Shown here in pieces: positions 1 through 9,011 of a DNA stretch of 64,000 nucleotides. A model generated the notes under the pieces. That model saw only the letters and a list, made by a program, of their open reading frames with translations. It made no database searches and was not told the origin of the DNA. The DNA is taken from the NCBI RefSeq assembly GCF_004368785.1, contig NZ_SODM01000001.1, forward strand, positions 806,001 through 870,000, given 5' to 3'. The stretch is from Flavobacterium sp. 270 (GTDB lineage Bacteria > Bacteroidota > Bacteroidia > Flavobacteriales > Flavobacteriaceae). Within the stretch, counting starts at the first letter, position 1. Each line of letters begins with the position of its first letter. Position numbers and translations under genes: made by a program.

Positions 1-2124
1 AAAACTGTCATCTGCCCCACTTACCTGATTACCAAGCCAAACAAAAGGAATTCTACCTGTAAAGATTCCCGATCCTCCACGCAGCTGCGAAGTTGCTTTT
101 CCTTCAATATCCCAATTAAAGCCCAATCTCGGCGACCATAAAATTTTATCACTTGGTAAATCTGTCGAAATTAATTTTACCGCATTTCCAGTAGCCGGAT
201 CAAAATAATCTACAGTATTATCTCTTCCTGCTCCACCATTCTCAGTATCAATATATTTTTGAATTAAATCTGCCGTATTAAAGTACAACGGTTTATCTGC
301 TCTTAAACCCAACGATAGCTTAAAATTATCCGCAATACTCCAATCATCTTGTGCATAAAAAGCCCATTGTCCCACATTTAATTCTGCCAATTTCCAGCCA
401 TTATCAGCTCCAACTGCAAAATTATTTTTAGCATCATAAATATCCTGAGCATACTGTAAATTTTGAGCAACTATACTCGTTGCATACGGCTGAGCAGCAT
501 CATTTAAAAAATCCTGCGTAGTAAAATAAGGCGTGAAAAAAGTTCCGGCATAACCATTCGGATTTCCGAAATTATCATATCCACCAAGATTAAATGAATT
601 AGCAAATTTGAATTTCTCAAAAGAAGTTCCAAATGTAAAAGAATGTTTTCCAACTGTGTAATTCAAATTATCAGTAATCTGAATTACTTTTTGGTCTAAA
701 GTATTGTTTATAGAAAAAGGCTCGTGACCCGCAATAATATAATTTGCTCCCGATCCGTCCTGAATATTAATTACCGGAGCTGGTTTAGAAAATGGATTTC
801 TATAATCATTAAAATGCGTATATCCGGCTTGCAATTTATTAGAAACCGTTTCACTGAATTTAGAATTCAGTTCCAGCAAAAAAGAACTCAGTTTATTATT
901 AATCTGATAGCCAGAATTTTGAAATTGAAGAATCGATGCATTCGGACCTCTAAATCCAAGAGCCGTTGGGTGTGCTGGTTTATCTTTAGAAGCATCAAGG
1001 AAATTGTAAATAACCGCTAATTTATGATTATCAGTAATATTCCAATCTACTTTAATAATTCCTTTACTAGAATTTGATTCATGAATAAAGCCCTGATAAG
1101 CACCTGTATCATAACCTAAATTTGCCAATGCATTTTTAACCGCTATTAAATCCGATTCTAAAACTCTGGATTCATTAATCCCAGTAACGCCGTCATTATT
1201 ATTAGCAACAAAATTAGAACCTAAATCGCTTCTTTTATCAATTTCAAAATTTCCAAAAATGAATAATTTATCTTTAATAATCGGAGCTCCTAAACTAAAT
1301 CCTGCCTGAGTTTGCTCTAAAGAAGGTACAAAGATTTTTTCGCCTTTTATTTTACTTCCCGTCAAATCTTGATTTCTATAAAATGCATAAGCCGTACCAT
1401 GAAACTCATTTGTTCCAGATTTTGTTACCGCATTTACAGAAGCCCCCGTAAATCCAGATAATGTTACATCATAAGGAGCAGTTGCAACTTGAATTTGATC
1501 GATGGCGTCTAATGAAATTGGCTGAGAACCAGTCTGACCTCCCGGAGTTGCGGCATCTAATCCAAAAGGGTTATTAAAAATTGCTCCATTTAAAGAATAA
1601 TTATTGTACTGATCGTTTCTACCTCCAAAAGAACCTCCGCTTGCCGTTGGTTCTAAACGTGTGAAATCATCCGCCGATCTGGAAATTGTTGGTAAAGCCG
1701 TTAATTCTCTTCTGCCAATTGTAGTTTCGGCACCAGTTCTATTGCTTTGAAATACTTTGTTTTTGGATACGACTTTGACTTCTTCTAAAGTTTGGCTTTG
1801 ATCATTTAAAACAACATCTAGATTAAATGCTTTTCCTAAATCAAGATACACATCATTATATTCCTGATTTTGATAGCCTACAAAAGTAACCACAATTTTA
1901 TATGGGCCGCCAATTCTCATATTCAAAATATTAAATCTTCCGTCTTCATTAGATAAAGAAGAATATTTTGATCCTGTAGGAGTATGAATTGCCAAGATGG
2001 TTGCTCCTGGCAGAAGTTCGTTGGTAGAACTTCTTACAATACCCTTAATACTCGATGTTGTAGTCTGCCCTAAACCGATGTTAAGGCTAAAGACACATAG
2101 TAATAATGCAAAGATTTTTTTCAT
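1..2124 (-). CDS. Oar-like TonB-dependent receptor (3' end of gene beyond left edge)
   Basis: Outer-membrane transporter of the Oar type, taking up a substrate with TonB energy. 708 codons are visible from the ATG at 2124 with no stop before the left edge; family members usually exceed 1000 residues, so the barrel C-terminus is missing. The first 20 residues are a signal peptide ending in GLGQ. A carboxypeptidase-regulatory-like domain follows (about residues 22-105, with GRFNILNMRIGGPY), then a plug domain (TIGRRELTALPTISRSADDF). Near the left edge comes the characteristic Oar stretch PRLGFNWDIEGKATSQLRGG followed by GIFTGRIPFVWLGNQVSG. The gene lies downstream of the rplI terminator and so is its own unit. 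No SusD partner is visible on this side. The substrate cannot be read from the sequence. Confidence 0.93.
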   Translation of the reverse strand, partial: MKKIFALLLCVFSLNIGLGQTTTSSIKGIVRSSTNELLPGATILAIHTPTGSKYSSLSNEDGRFNILNMRIGGPYKIVVTFVGYQNQEYNDVYLDLGKAFNLDVVLNDQSQTLEEVKVVSKNKVFQSNRTGAETTIGRRELTALPTISRSADDFTRLEPTASGGSFGGRNDQYNNYSLNGAIFNNPFGLDAATPGGQTGSQPISLDAIDQIQVATAPYDVTLSGFTGASVNAVTKSGTNEFHGTAYAFYRNQDLTGSKIKGEKIFVPSLEQTQAGFSLGAPIIKDKLFIFGNFEIDKRSDLGSNFVANNNDGVTGINESRVLESDLIAVKNALANLGYDTGAYQGFIHESNSSKGIIKVDWNITDNHKLAVIYNFLDASKDKPAHPTALGFRGPNASILQFQNSGYQINNKLSSFLLELNSKFSETVSNKLQAGYTHFNDYRNPFSKPAPVINIQDGSGANYIIAGHEPFSINNTLDQKVIQITDNLNYTVGKHSFTFGTSFEKFKFANSFNLGGYDNFGNPNGYAGTFFTPYFTTQDFLNDAAQPYATSIVAQNLQYAQDIYDAKNNFAVGADNGWKLAELNVGQWAFYAQDDWSIADNFKLSLGLRADKPLYFNTADLIQKYIDTENGGAGRDNTVDYFDPATGNAVKLISTDLPSDKILWSPRLGFNWDIEGKATSQLRGGSGIFTGRIPFVWLGNQVSGADDSF

Positions 2125-2164
2125 TTTCCCGGTTTTGAGTGAGTTAATTCCCTCAAAATTAGGC

Positions 2165-2195
2165 AAAAAAAAATCACTCCTAGGAGTGATTTTTA
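2165..2195 (-). terminator. Terminator of the rpsF-rpsR-rplI operon
   Basis: A perfect palindrome AATCACTCC-TA-GGAGTGATT has an A-run on its left and a T-run on its right, so it can act in both directions. It sits 30 nt past the rplI stop and 41 nt before the start of the Oar-like gene. Confidence 0.85.
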
Positions 2196-2224
2196 TAATT
2201 TATTAACAAAAAGCTAACATACTG

Positions 2225-2665
2225 TTATTTTTCTGCAACAATTTCGTATGGTAATTCAACAATTACATCTCTGTGTAAACGGATGCTTGCAGTATATTTT
2301 CCTGTACGTTTTACGATACCGCTTGTGATGAATTTTCTATCAATAGCGTTACCAGATTTTTCTAATGCCTCAGCAATATCGATGTTTGTGATAGAACCAA
2401 AAAGTTTCTCTCCACCAGCTTTAGCAGTAAGTTTAATCTCAAGAGCTTTAAGAGTTTCAGCTTGAGCTTTTGCATCTGCAACAACTTTAGCTTCTTTGTG
2501 AGCTCTTTGTTTTAAGTTTTCAGCTAAAACTTTTTTAGCAGAAGGAGTTGCTAATGAAGCAAATCCTTGAGGAATTAAAAAGTTACGACCGTAACCTGGT
2601 TTTACTGATACTACATCATCTTTAAACCCTAGGTTTTGTACGTCTTGTTTTAAAATAATTTCCAT
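2225..2665 (-). CDS. rplI: 50S ribosomal protein L9
   Basis: L9 binds 23S rRNA near the base of the L1 stalk and helps maintain reading frame. The protein is 146 residues, the usual family length. It begins MEIILKQDVQNLGFKDD and carries the diagnostic N-domain signature GYGRNFLIPQGFA (about residues 24-36), a long charged connecting helix (about 40-75) and a C-terminal domain with GKLFGSIT-like sequence (GGEKLFGSITNIDI). It is third in the rpsF-rpsR-rplI operon, 70 nt after rpsR and ahead of a strong terminator. Nothing is unusual. Confidence 0.98.
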   Translation of the reverse strand: MEIILKQDVQNLGFKDDVVSVKPGYGRNFLIPQGFASLATPSAKKVLAENLKQRAHKEAKVVADAKAQAETLKALEIKLTAKAGGEKLFGSITNIDIAEALEKSGNAIDRKFITSGIVKRTGKYTASIRLHRDVIVELPYEIVAEK

Positions 2666-2735
2666 GTTGTTGTCCTTTATATTTCAGAAGTTAGGTTCCA
2701 TTTGACCGGAAACCAACAACTATTTTTTTAATATA

Positions 2736-3032
2736 CTATTTTAATAAATCGGCCACGTATGGCATTAAAGCTAAGTGACGAGCTCTTTTTACAGCTACAG
2801 AAACTTTTCTTTGGTATTTTAATGAAGTTCCAGTTAAACGACGTGGAAGAATTTTTCCTTGCTCGTTAACGAATTTCAATAAGAAATCAGCATCTTTATA
2901 ATCGATGTATTTGATTCCTGATTTTTTGAAACGACAGTACTTTTTAGTTTTGTTTGTTTCAATGTTTAAAGGCGTTAAATATCTGATATCTCCGTCTTTT
3001 TTTCCTTTTGCAGATTGTTCTATTGTAGACAT
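2736..3032 (-). CDS. rpsR: 30S ribosomal protein S18
   Basis: S18 forms a heterodimer with S6 on the platform of the small subunit. The 98-residue protein contains the family core [20 protein letters not shown] followed by PRRLTGTS and [11 protein letters not shown], with the basic region near the C-terminus that contacts 16S rRNA. Its N-terminal extension ([20 protein letters not shown]) resembles other Bacteroidota S18 proteins. It lies 5 nt downstream of rpsF with no intervening ssb or priB gene, in contrast to the E. coli and Bacillus layouts. Confidence 0.98.
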
Positions 3033-3037
3033 AATAA

Positions 3038-3379
3038 TTAAGCTTTAGTAGATTTTAATTTAGTTCTTCTTCTTTCAGCCCAAGAAATAGCATGTTTATC
3101 TAAACTTACAGTTAAGAAACGCATAACTCTTTCGTCACGTCTAAATTCAGTTTCAAAAGCAATTAGAACTTCTCCAGCTACTTTGTACTCAAATAAGTGA
3201 TAAAAACCACTTTTTTTGTTTTGGATTTCGTAAGCCATTTTTTTAAGACCCCAATCCTCTTTAGATACCATTTCAGCTCCTCTGCTAGTAAGAAATTCTT
3301 CAAATTTCGTTACTGTTTCCTTCACCTGAACCTCAGATAAAACGGGATTTAAAATGAAAACAGTTTCATAATGATTCAT
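3038..3379 (-). CDS. rpsF: 30S ribosomal protein S6
   Basis: S6 is the partner of S18 on the 30S platform. At 113 residues it starts [16 protein letters not shown], the standard S6 N-terminus, and keeps the W-G-L-K-K-M-A-Y strand (about residues 43-50) and [10 protein letters not shown] (about 81-90). It is the first gene of the operon, with a Bacteroidota-type promoter just upstream at 3411-3440. Confidence 0.98.
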   Translation of the reverse strand: MNHYETVFILNPVLSEVQVKETVTKFEEFLTSRGAEMVSKEDWGLKKMAYEIQNKKSGFYHLFEYKVAGEVLIAFETEFRRDERVMRFLTVSLDKHAISWAERRRTKLKSTKA

Positions 3380-3410
3380 AAATACAATATTTATTTGTTA
3401 AAATTGGGTG

Positions 3411-3440
3411 CAAAAGTAATCATTAAATTTATATATACAA
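3411..3440 (-). promoter_or_regulatory. Promoter of rpsF operon (-33 TTG, -7 TACTTTTG)
   Basis: Read on the minus strand, TTG (3438-3440) is followed after 19 nt by TACTTTTG (3411-3418), a match to the Flavobacterium consensus TTG-N17-23-TAnnTTTG. It lies 32 nt upstream of the rpsF start codon. This is the clearest -33/-7 pair among the housekeeping genes here. Confidence 0.75.
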
Positions 3441-3557
3441 CACTTTTTTTCTTTTATTCGTTATAATGCAAAAAATAACCCACGACTTTAGTTTTTTTAC
3501 CAAATAAATAATACATTTACTATTGCTATCCTGAATTTATTCTAAATTTTAAATGTT

Positions 3558-4256
3558 ATGAAGCTAAACTGTGTTGTTGTAGATGATAGTTCTATACAGA
3601 GGACAATTATTGCAAAATTAGTTAATAATCACCCAGGTTTGCACTTAATCGGGGACTTTTCTAATGCAATTGAAGCAAAAAGCTGTATTTCTCTTAATAA
3701 TATTGACTTAATTTTTCTTGATATAGAAATGCCTGTTATTAATGGTTTTGATTTCCTTGACGGACTAAAATCAAAACCTCAGATTATATTTATTACTTCT
3801 AAAGCGGAATATGCTTTAAAAGCTTTTGATTATGATGCTACTGATTACCTGCAAAAACCAATCGCTGTTGATCGCTTTAATGCTTCGGTAAAAAGAGCAA
3901 TCGATATGCATTTACTTAAAAAAGAAGTAAAAGAAGAAGAAGGCGAACATATTTTCATTAAAAGTAATCTTAAAAAACTAAAAATTTTTACAGCAAAAAT
4001 CAAATGGATTGAAGCTTTTGGTGATTATGTAAGAGTGGTTACCGAGGACGATAGTAATTTGGTACTTTCTACAATGAAATCTTTTGAAAATGATTTATCA
4101 AAAGAAAAATTTATTCGCGTACACAAATCGTACATTATTAATATCGATAAAGTGGAACGCTTTAACAGTAAATTTGCTGAAATTGGAATTACTAAAATTC
4201 CTTTAAGCAGAAACAAAAAAGAAGACTTAGTAAGAGCACTTTCTACTTCTTCTTAA
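3558..4256 (+). CDS. LytTR-family response regulator
   Basis: Cytoplasmic two-component response regulator. Residues 1-120 form a receiver domain with acidic Asp9/Asp10, phospho-acceptor Asp55 (LIFLDIEMPV), Thr80 and Lys100 (DYLQKP). Residues about 133-230 form a LytTR DNA-binding domain (WIEAFGDYVRVVTED, FIRVHKSYIINIDKVERF). The length of 232 residues is typical. No sensor kinase of the LytS/YehU type adjoins it, so its partner must lie elsewhere. It is transcribed towards priA, with only 2 nt between the two stop codons. Its targets are unknown. Confidence 0.93.
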   Translation: MKLNCVVVDDSSIQRTIIAKLVNNHPGLHLIGDFSNAIEAKSCISLNNIDLIFLDIEMPVINGFDFLDGLKSKPQIIFITSKAEYALKAFDYDATDYLQKPIAVDRFNASVKRAIDMHLLKKEVKEEEGEHIFIKSNLKKLKIFTAKIKWIEAFGDYVRVVTEDDSNLVLSTMKSFENDLSKEKFIRVHKSYIINIDKVERFNSKFAEIGITKIPLSRNKKEDLVRALSTSS

Positions 4257-4258
4257 AT

Positions 4259-6709
4259 TTAATAAAAATCGACGTTTATTACAACTTTTATAGCTCTGTA
4301 TTGAGCAACAGCTTCAAAACTATTCAGCATTTTCTGAATAGTTTTTTTTGTGCCTCCTAACGGCACATTCTGCGGAATTTTAATTAAGATAGTACGAATG
4401 TATTCATTTCTGATTCTGCTTATCGCCGGCTCTTCTGGCCCGAGAACAGGCATTCCCAAATTCTGGCTTAAAACCTGATACAGCCACATAGAACCTTCCT
4501 TTAATTTATCAAAATCCTTGTGCTTCAAAGTCAGCTTTATGATTCTGAAATAAGGCGGATATTTATAAATTTGACGGTCATACAACTGTTCCTTATACAT
4601 ACCTATATAATTATGGTTTGTAACCTGCTGAATCGTATTGTGATTCGGATTATAAGTCTGAATAACTACTTTACCTTGTTTTTCTGCTCTTCCGGCTCTT
4701 CCGGCAACCTGAGTCATCATTTGATAACTGCGCTCAAAAGCTCTAAAATCAGGATGATGCAACATATTATCGGCATTCATAATTCCAACAAGACTTACAT
4801 TATCAAAATCCAAACCTTTTGCCAGCATTTGAGTTCCAACCAAAATATCTATTTCTCTATTTTTAAAAGCATCAATGATTTTTTCAAATCCAAATTTACC
4901 ACGCGTTGTGTCCTGATCCATTCGGCTGGTTTTAGCCTGCGGAAAAAGAGACAATAATTCCTGCTCAATTTGTTCTGTTCCAAAACCTTTTGTGGTCAAA
5001 TCAATACTAGAACAGCTGTGACAATGGGTTGGTTTTGCAATAGCATAACCGCAATAATGACATCGAAGCTGATTTTTATGTTTATGGAAAGTCAAACTCA
5101 CATCACATTGCTGACAATGCGGCACGTGCCCGCAAGTCATACATTCTATTATAGGCGAATATCCTCTTCTGTTTTGAAACAAAATCACTTGTTCACCCAA
5201 AGACAAAGCTTCGGCAATTTCTTCTATTAAAAGATCACTAAAATGCCCCGTCATTCGTTTTCTAAAATGCTTGTCTTTAAGATCGACCAAAAGAATTTCA
5301 GGCATTCGAACATTATTATAACGTTCTGTAAGCGATACTAAACCGTATTTATCGGTTTGTGTATTAAAGTACGTTTCTATGCTTGGCGTTGCCGATCCTA
5401 AAAGCACTTTGGCTTTATGAAAATTAGCCAAAACTATTGCAGAATCTCTGGCATGATATCTTGGGGCAGGATCAACTTGTTTAAAAGTCTGCTCATGTTC
5501 TTCATCAACAATCAATAAACCTAAGTTTGCAAACGGCAGAAATAAAGCCGACCTCGCTCCTATTACGATCTGTGCTTTTTCGGCATTTTCGAGTGTTTGT
5601 TTCCAAACCTCAACTCTTTCATTATTACTGTATTTGGAATGAAAAACCGCTACTTTATCTCCAAAATGAAGACGCAGACGAGAAACCAATTGCGTAGTAA
5701 GTGCAATTTCCGGCAATAAATACAACACTTGTTTACCAAGTGCTAAATATTCTTCTATTAACTTAATATAAATCTCTGTTTTCCCGCTTGACGTTAAGCC
5801 ATGAAGAAGACAAACTTCTTTCTCAATTAAATTTTGTTTGATTGCTGTAAAAGCTGTTTCCTGAGCTTCGCTTAATTGCAATTGCTTGTCCGAAGCTTGC
5901 CCTTGATAAGAAACACGATCGTGCTGCAGAAAATATTCTTCAAGGATTTCTTTTTCTATTAATACTTTTACAACTGCCGAAGTTGAATTTGAAACTTCGG
6001 TTAATTTTTTAACTGTAATAGGTTTCTTTTCTGTAGCTCTTAATTGAAAATAAGCTAAAACAATTTCTTTTTGTTTAGCAGCACTTTTAAGAACTTCCAG
6101 CAATTGTCCTAAACCTTCGTCTGTTTCGTATTTGGTATGTAATTTCACATAACGAATCAGCTTTGGTTTGTAACTTTCTTTTATTTCTTCTTCTAAAAAA
6201 ATAATATCTTTTGAAATCATTTTTTGAAGAATGGGGATAATGTTTTTCTTATTTAAAATCGAGATTATATCCTGAACTTTAAGAGAACTTTGGTGGTGTA
6301 ATGCTTCGTATATCAAAAATTCATCATCAGAAAGTTCGCTGTCATTTATAACAACATCCGCTTTATGCGAAATAATCGTTTCACTTTCTAATAATAAGCC
6401 ACTTGGAAAAGCACCACGGTACACGTCGCCAATACCACACATATAATAATCTGCAATCCAAAGCCAGTGTTTAATCTGGATTTCGGTCGCAATGGGTTTT
6501 TCGTCTAATATTTGATGAATTTCTTTTGCTTCGTATAAGTTTGGAGCATTTTCATGAATATCCAAAACCAACGCCGTGTATATTTTACTTTTACCAAAAG
6601 GCACCGTAACCCGCATTCCTTTTTTTATAAAATGGAATTCAGTTTCAGAAATACGATAAGTAAATGATTTAGCTAAAGAAAGCGGTAAAATAACTTCGAC
6701 GAAATACAT
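4259..6709 (-). CDS. priA: Primosomal replication restart helicase PriA
   Basis: 3'-5' superfamily 2 helicase that reloads the replisome at collapsed forks. 816 residues, a little longer than E. coli PriA. The N-terminal 3'-OH binding domain starts MYFVEVILPLSLAKSFTY. Walker A is LLHGLTSSGKTEIY and Walker B is LLIVDEEHEQTFKQ. A zinc-binding insertion has paired cysteines (CMTCGHVPHCQQC, then CHYCG and CHSC). The C-terminal helicase motifs include GTQMLAKGLDFDNVSLVGI and QVAGRAGRAEKQG. It is followed on the same strand by the beta-lactamase gene's region without overlap (24 nt). No truncation is seen. Confidence 0.97.
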   Translation of the reverse strand: MYFVEVILPLSLAKSFTYRISETEFHFIKKGMRVTVPFGKSKIYTALVLDIHENAPNLYEAKEIHQILDEKPIATEIQIKHWLWIADYYMCGIGDVYRGAFPSGLLLESETIISHKADVVINDSELSDDEFLIYEALHHQSSLKVQDIISILNKKNIIPILQKMISKDIIFLEEEIKESYKPKLIRYVKLHTKYETDEGLGQLLEVLKSAAKQKEIVLAYFQLRATEKKPITVKKLTEVSNSTSAVVKVLIEKEILEEYFLQHDRVSYQGQASDKQLQLSEAQETAFTAIKQNLIEKEVCLLHGLTSSGKTEIYIKLIEEYLALGKQVLYLLPEIALTTQLVSRLRLHFGDKVAVFHSKYSNNERVEVWKQTLENAEKAQIVIGARSALFLPFANLGLLIVDEEHEQTFKQVDPAPRYHARDSAIVLANFHKAKVLLGSATPSIETYFNTQTDKYGLVSLTERYNNVRMPEILLVDLKDKHFRKRMTGHFSDLLIEEIAEALSLGEQVILFQNRRGYSPIIECMTCGHVPHCQQCDVSLTFHKHKNQLRCHYCGYAIAKPTHCHSCSSIDLTTKGFGTEQIEQELLSLFPQAKTSRMDQDTTRGKFGFEKIIDAFKNREIDILVGTQMLAKGLDFDNVSLVGIMNADNMLHHPDFRAFERSYQMMTQVAGRAGRAEKQGKVVIQTYNPNHNTIQQVTNHNYIGMYKEQLYDRQIYKYPPYFRIIKLTLKHKDFDKLKEGSMWLYQVLSQNLGMPVLGPEEPAISRIRNEYIRTILIKIPQNVPLGGTKKTIQKMLNSFEAVAQYRAIKVVINVDFY

Positions 6710-6733
6710 GTAAAGATTTTATAATCTGTAAAA

Positions 6734-7486
6734 TTACTTTTTATTTAATTTATTAGACGTTTTTGAGTTATTATATTCCTGAACTAATTTTAAAGTATGA
6801 ATGAGCGATGTTGTATCTGCCCAATCTTCATGACCTGGAATAATATATACCGGATTTTTAAATTTCTGCTGTACTTTTTTAATCGATTTTTCCCATTCTT
6901 TTACATCAGAATCGGCAAGATAACCTAAATCTTTCGCGGAAGCGCTTTTTATAAAACAAGCTCCGTAAAGCACTTTTTCTTTATCAAACCAAACAATAAT
7001 ATTATCAGGTGCATGTCCCTTTCCCGGATAATAAACTTCAAATTTATGCTGCCCAACTGTAAATATTGTATCATTTGGCACTATAAATTCGGCTCTTGGT
7101 TTATTCTCTTTCTTTAAAATTTCATCGGTAAGTTTTCCAGAGTAAGTCTTTCCTTTTTGTTTATAAAATGCAATTCCTCCTGCTCTATCATCATGAGAAT
7201 GCGTTGCAAAACACATTATAACTTCTTTGTTATGTCTTGCTTTTATAGTGTCTAATAAAGGCTGAAACTGGGTTTCGTCCCAGGGCGCATCAAATAAAAC
7301 AACACCTTTGCTGGTTACAAGATATAGCGCATTGGCAGAAATTAAAGTTCCGTTATAATCATGAAAAGTTTTATAAACATAAAAGTCACCCGTAAGATGA
7401 CTTATTTGCAATGGCGAATTCTTAGTTTGTCCAAAGCTGTTTGACAGTATGGTTAAGAAAAAAATTATCGATGCTAATTTTCGCAT
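6734..7486 (-). CDS. Subclass B1 metallo-beta-lactamase (JOHN/BlaB/IND type)
   Basis: Secreted or periplasmic zinc hydrolase that opens beta-lactam rings, including those of carbapenems in known relatives. 250 residues with a signal peptide ending SNSFGQ. The zinc-1 site is His96, His98 and His158 (ATHSHDDRAGG, PGKGHAPDN). The zinc-2 site is Asp100, Cys177 and His219 (YGACFIKS, IIPGHEDW). Lys180, which contacts the substrate carboxylate in B1 enzymes, is present. The loop usually carrying Asn233 reads DLGYLADSD, so that Asn appears to be Tyr. It sits among housekeeping genes with no mobile element nearby, which fits an intrinsic chromosomal gene like JOHN-1 of F. johnsoniae. The subclass is secure; the exact spectrum is not. 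Confidence 0.93.
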   Translation of the reverse strand: MRKLASIIFFLTILSNSFGQTKNSPLQISHLTGDFYVYKTFHDYNGTLISANALYLVTSKGVVLFDAPWDETQFQPLLDTIKARHNKEVIMCFATHSHDDRAGGIAFYKQKGKTYSGKLTDEILKKENKPRAEFIVPNDTIFTVGQHKFEVYYPGKGHAPDNIIVWFDKEKVLYGACFIKSASAKDLGYLADSDVKEWEKSIKKVQQKFKNPVYIIPGHEDWADTTSLIHTLKLVQEYNNSKTSNKLNKK

Positions 7487-7510
7487 TTTTATGATTTCAA
7501 AAATGATTTT

Positions 7511-7942
7511 TTAGTTTTTCACTCGTGTCCAGTATTGCGTTCTTCCCATAATAGCAACTCCTACATAACCACGAAGTTTTAGTTTATCAGCAGAATCTAA
7601 TGTAATATAACATTTGTATTTTTTACCGTTTGTAGGATCTAAAATTGTACCTCCATTATACTCCTCACCGTCTTTTTTAAGACCGTTAATAATAACCATG
7701 CCTAAAATTGGCTTGTTTTTTTCGGCTCCGTCACATTTAGTACAAACATCTTTTTTATGGCTTTCACGCAGAATCTCTACAACTTTACCATATACTTTAC
7801 CCGATTTCTCATAAACCTCAACAACTGATTTTGCTTCACCTGTTTCGTCATCAATCGTTTTCCATTTTCCAATAACAGTCTGGCTCTGAATTGATCCTAT
7901 TGTTAGGAAGAATACACCAATCGTTAACATCCAATTTTTCAT
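7511..7942 (-). CDS. DUF2147 secreted protein
   Basis: Exported protein of 143 residues. A signal peptide (about residues 1-20, ending SIQSQ) precedes a DUF2147-type beta-rich domain that begins TVIGKWKTIDDETGEAKSVV and contains EVYEKSGKVYGKVVEI, CTKCDGAEKNKPILGM, GTILDPTNGKKYKC and the terminal RGYVGVAIMGRTQYWTRV. The lipocalin-like fold of the family suggests binding of a small hydrophobic ligand, but no function is established. Cys and CxxC residues in CTKCDG could form a disulfide after export. It lies 24 nt upstream of the beta-lactamase gene and 4 nt downstream of the YihY gene, so the three may be co-transcribed. Confidence 0.88.
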   Translation of the reverse strand: MKNWMLTIGVFFLTIGSIQSQTVIGKWKTIDDETGEAKSVVEVYEKSGKVYGKVVEILRESHKKDVCTKCDGAEKNKPILGMVIINGLKKDGEEYNGGTILDPTNGKKYKCYITLDSADKLKLRGYVGVAIMGRTQYWTRVKN

Positions 7943-7946
7943 AATA

Positions 7947-8867
7947 TTATTTCTTTTTTTGTTTTAATTTTCTGATAGAAGCGTTCAATTCGAACCCTAA
8001 AAGCAGAATCATACAGTTTATCCAAATATAAAACATTAGAATTAATAATGTCCCAATAGAACCATAAAGTTCGTTGTATTTTGAAAATTTTATAACCCAA
8101 ATCCCAAAAAAGAACGAAGATATAACAATTAAGATGGTTGTAAAGACGGATCCAATGCTTATAAAAGGCACTTTATTGTACTGTTTAGTACCATAACGTA
8201 ATAATATTGAGGATGTTATCAATATCATTAAAACTACAAATAAATATCGGCCTAAAATTATGAGTGGAATGTTGTCACTAAGTACATCCTGAATGATTGT
8301 TTTTTGGATAAATACCTCAAAAACGACAATTGTAGCTACTGTAACAAACAAAATAATAGTCATGACGAGCGAAATCGCCAGCGCAACTAAATACTGGCTG
8401 AAAAACCCACGTTTATCAAAGACATGTTTAGAAGATTCAAAACCACTTAAAATCCCGTTAATACCATTTGCCATCAAAAAAATAGAAAGCAAAAATCCCG
8501 ATGATAATAATCCCGAATGACTATTATTTAAGATATCACTAATAATCTTATTGATTGCATCGTACGTATTTGGAGGAACGCCTTGCTGTACAAACTGCAA
8601 AAAATCCTGCTGAAATCCTTCTATCGGTATAAAAGGGATTAAGTTTAAAATAAATAAGGCAAACGGGAATAAAGCCATAAAAAAACTAAAAGAAACGGCA
8701 CTCGCATGATACGAAAATGCTCCTTCAATAATTCCCAAAGTGTACATTTCAAGGAGATCATACAAGGAGAAACCTTCTAACCACGGAAGTTTTATGTTTT
8801 TAAAAAGCCGAACTACAGAACGCAGCAACGGTATTTTTTCAATCCGATTCTCTATCTCTTGAGACAT
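7947..8867 (-). CDS. YihY/BrkB-family inner-membrane protein
   Basis: Integral membrane protein of 306 residues with about six hydrophobic segments (SFFMALFPFALFILNLIPFI, FLLSIFLMANGINGILSGFE, LVMTIILFVTVATIVVFEV, LFVVLMILITSSILLRYGT, TILIVISSFFFGIWVIKF, TLLILMFYIWINCMILLLGF). The ASAVSFSFFMALFP and LYGSIGTLLILMFYIW motifs are diagnostic of the YihY family. Older records call the family ribonuclease BN, which is a mistake; its role (possibly transport or envelope maintenance) is unproved. It is first in a likely operon with the DUF2147 and beta-lactamase genes. Confidence 0.92.
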   Translation of the reverse strand: MSQEIENRIEKIPLLRSVVRLFKNIKLPWLEGFSLYDLLEMYTLGIIEGAFSYHASAVSFSFFMALFPFALFILNLIPFIPIEGFQQDFLQFVQQGVPPNTYDAINKIISDILNNSHSGLLSSGFLLSIFLMANGINGILSGFESSKHVFDKRGFFSQYLVALAISLVMTIILFVTVATIVVFEVFIQKTIIQDVLSDNIPLIILGRYLFVVLMILITSSILLRYGTKQYNKVPFISIGSVFTTILIVISSFFFGIWVIKFSKYNELYGSIGTLLILMFYIWINCMILLLGFELNASIRKLKQKKK

Positions 8868-9011
8868 AGCTTTATTTTAGATTTTTGATTTTAGAATGTA
8901 GATTTTTGATTTTTAGAATATAGAGTATAGATTTTAGAATATAGATTTATAAAATAGTATTTAAGTCAATTCTAATTAAACTCATAACTTATAATTCAAA
9001 ACTCATAACTT
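8868..9011. repeat. Intergenic degenerate short repeats upstream of the YihY gene
   Basis: The 144-nt gap is made of imperfect tandem copies of a roughly 15-nt unit (TAGATTTTTGATTTTAGAAT and variants such as ATAGATTTTAGAATATAG), followed by ACTCATAACTTATAATTCA-like text repeated with variation. Such AT-rich word repeats are common between Flavobacterium genes. No coding potential is seen. Confidence 0.6.
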
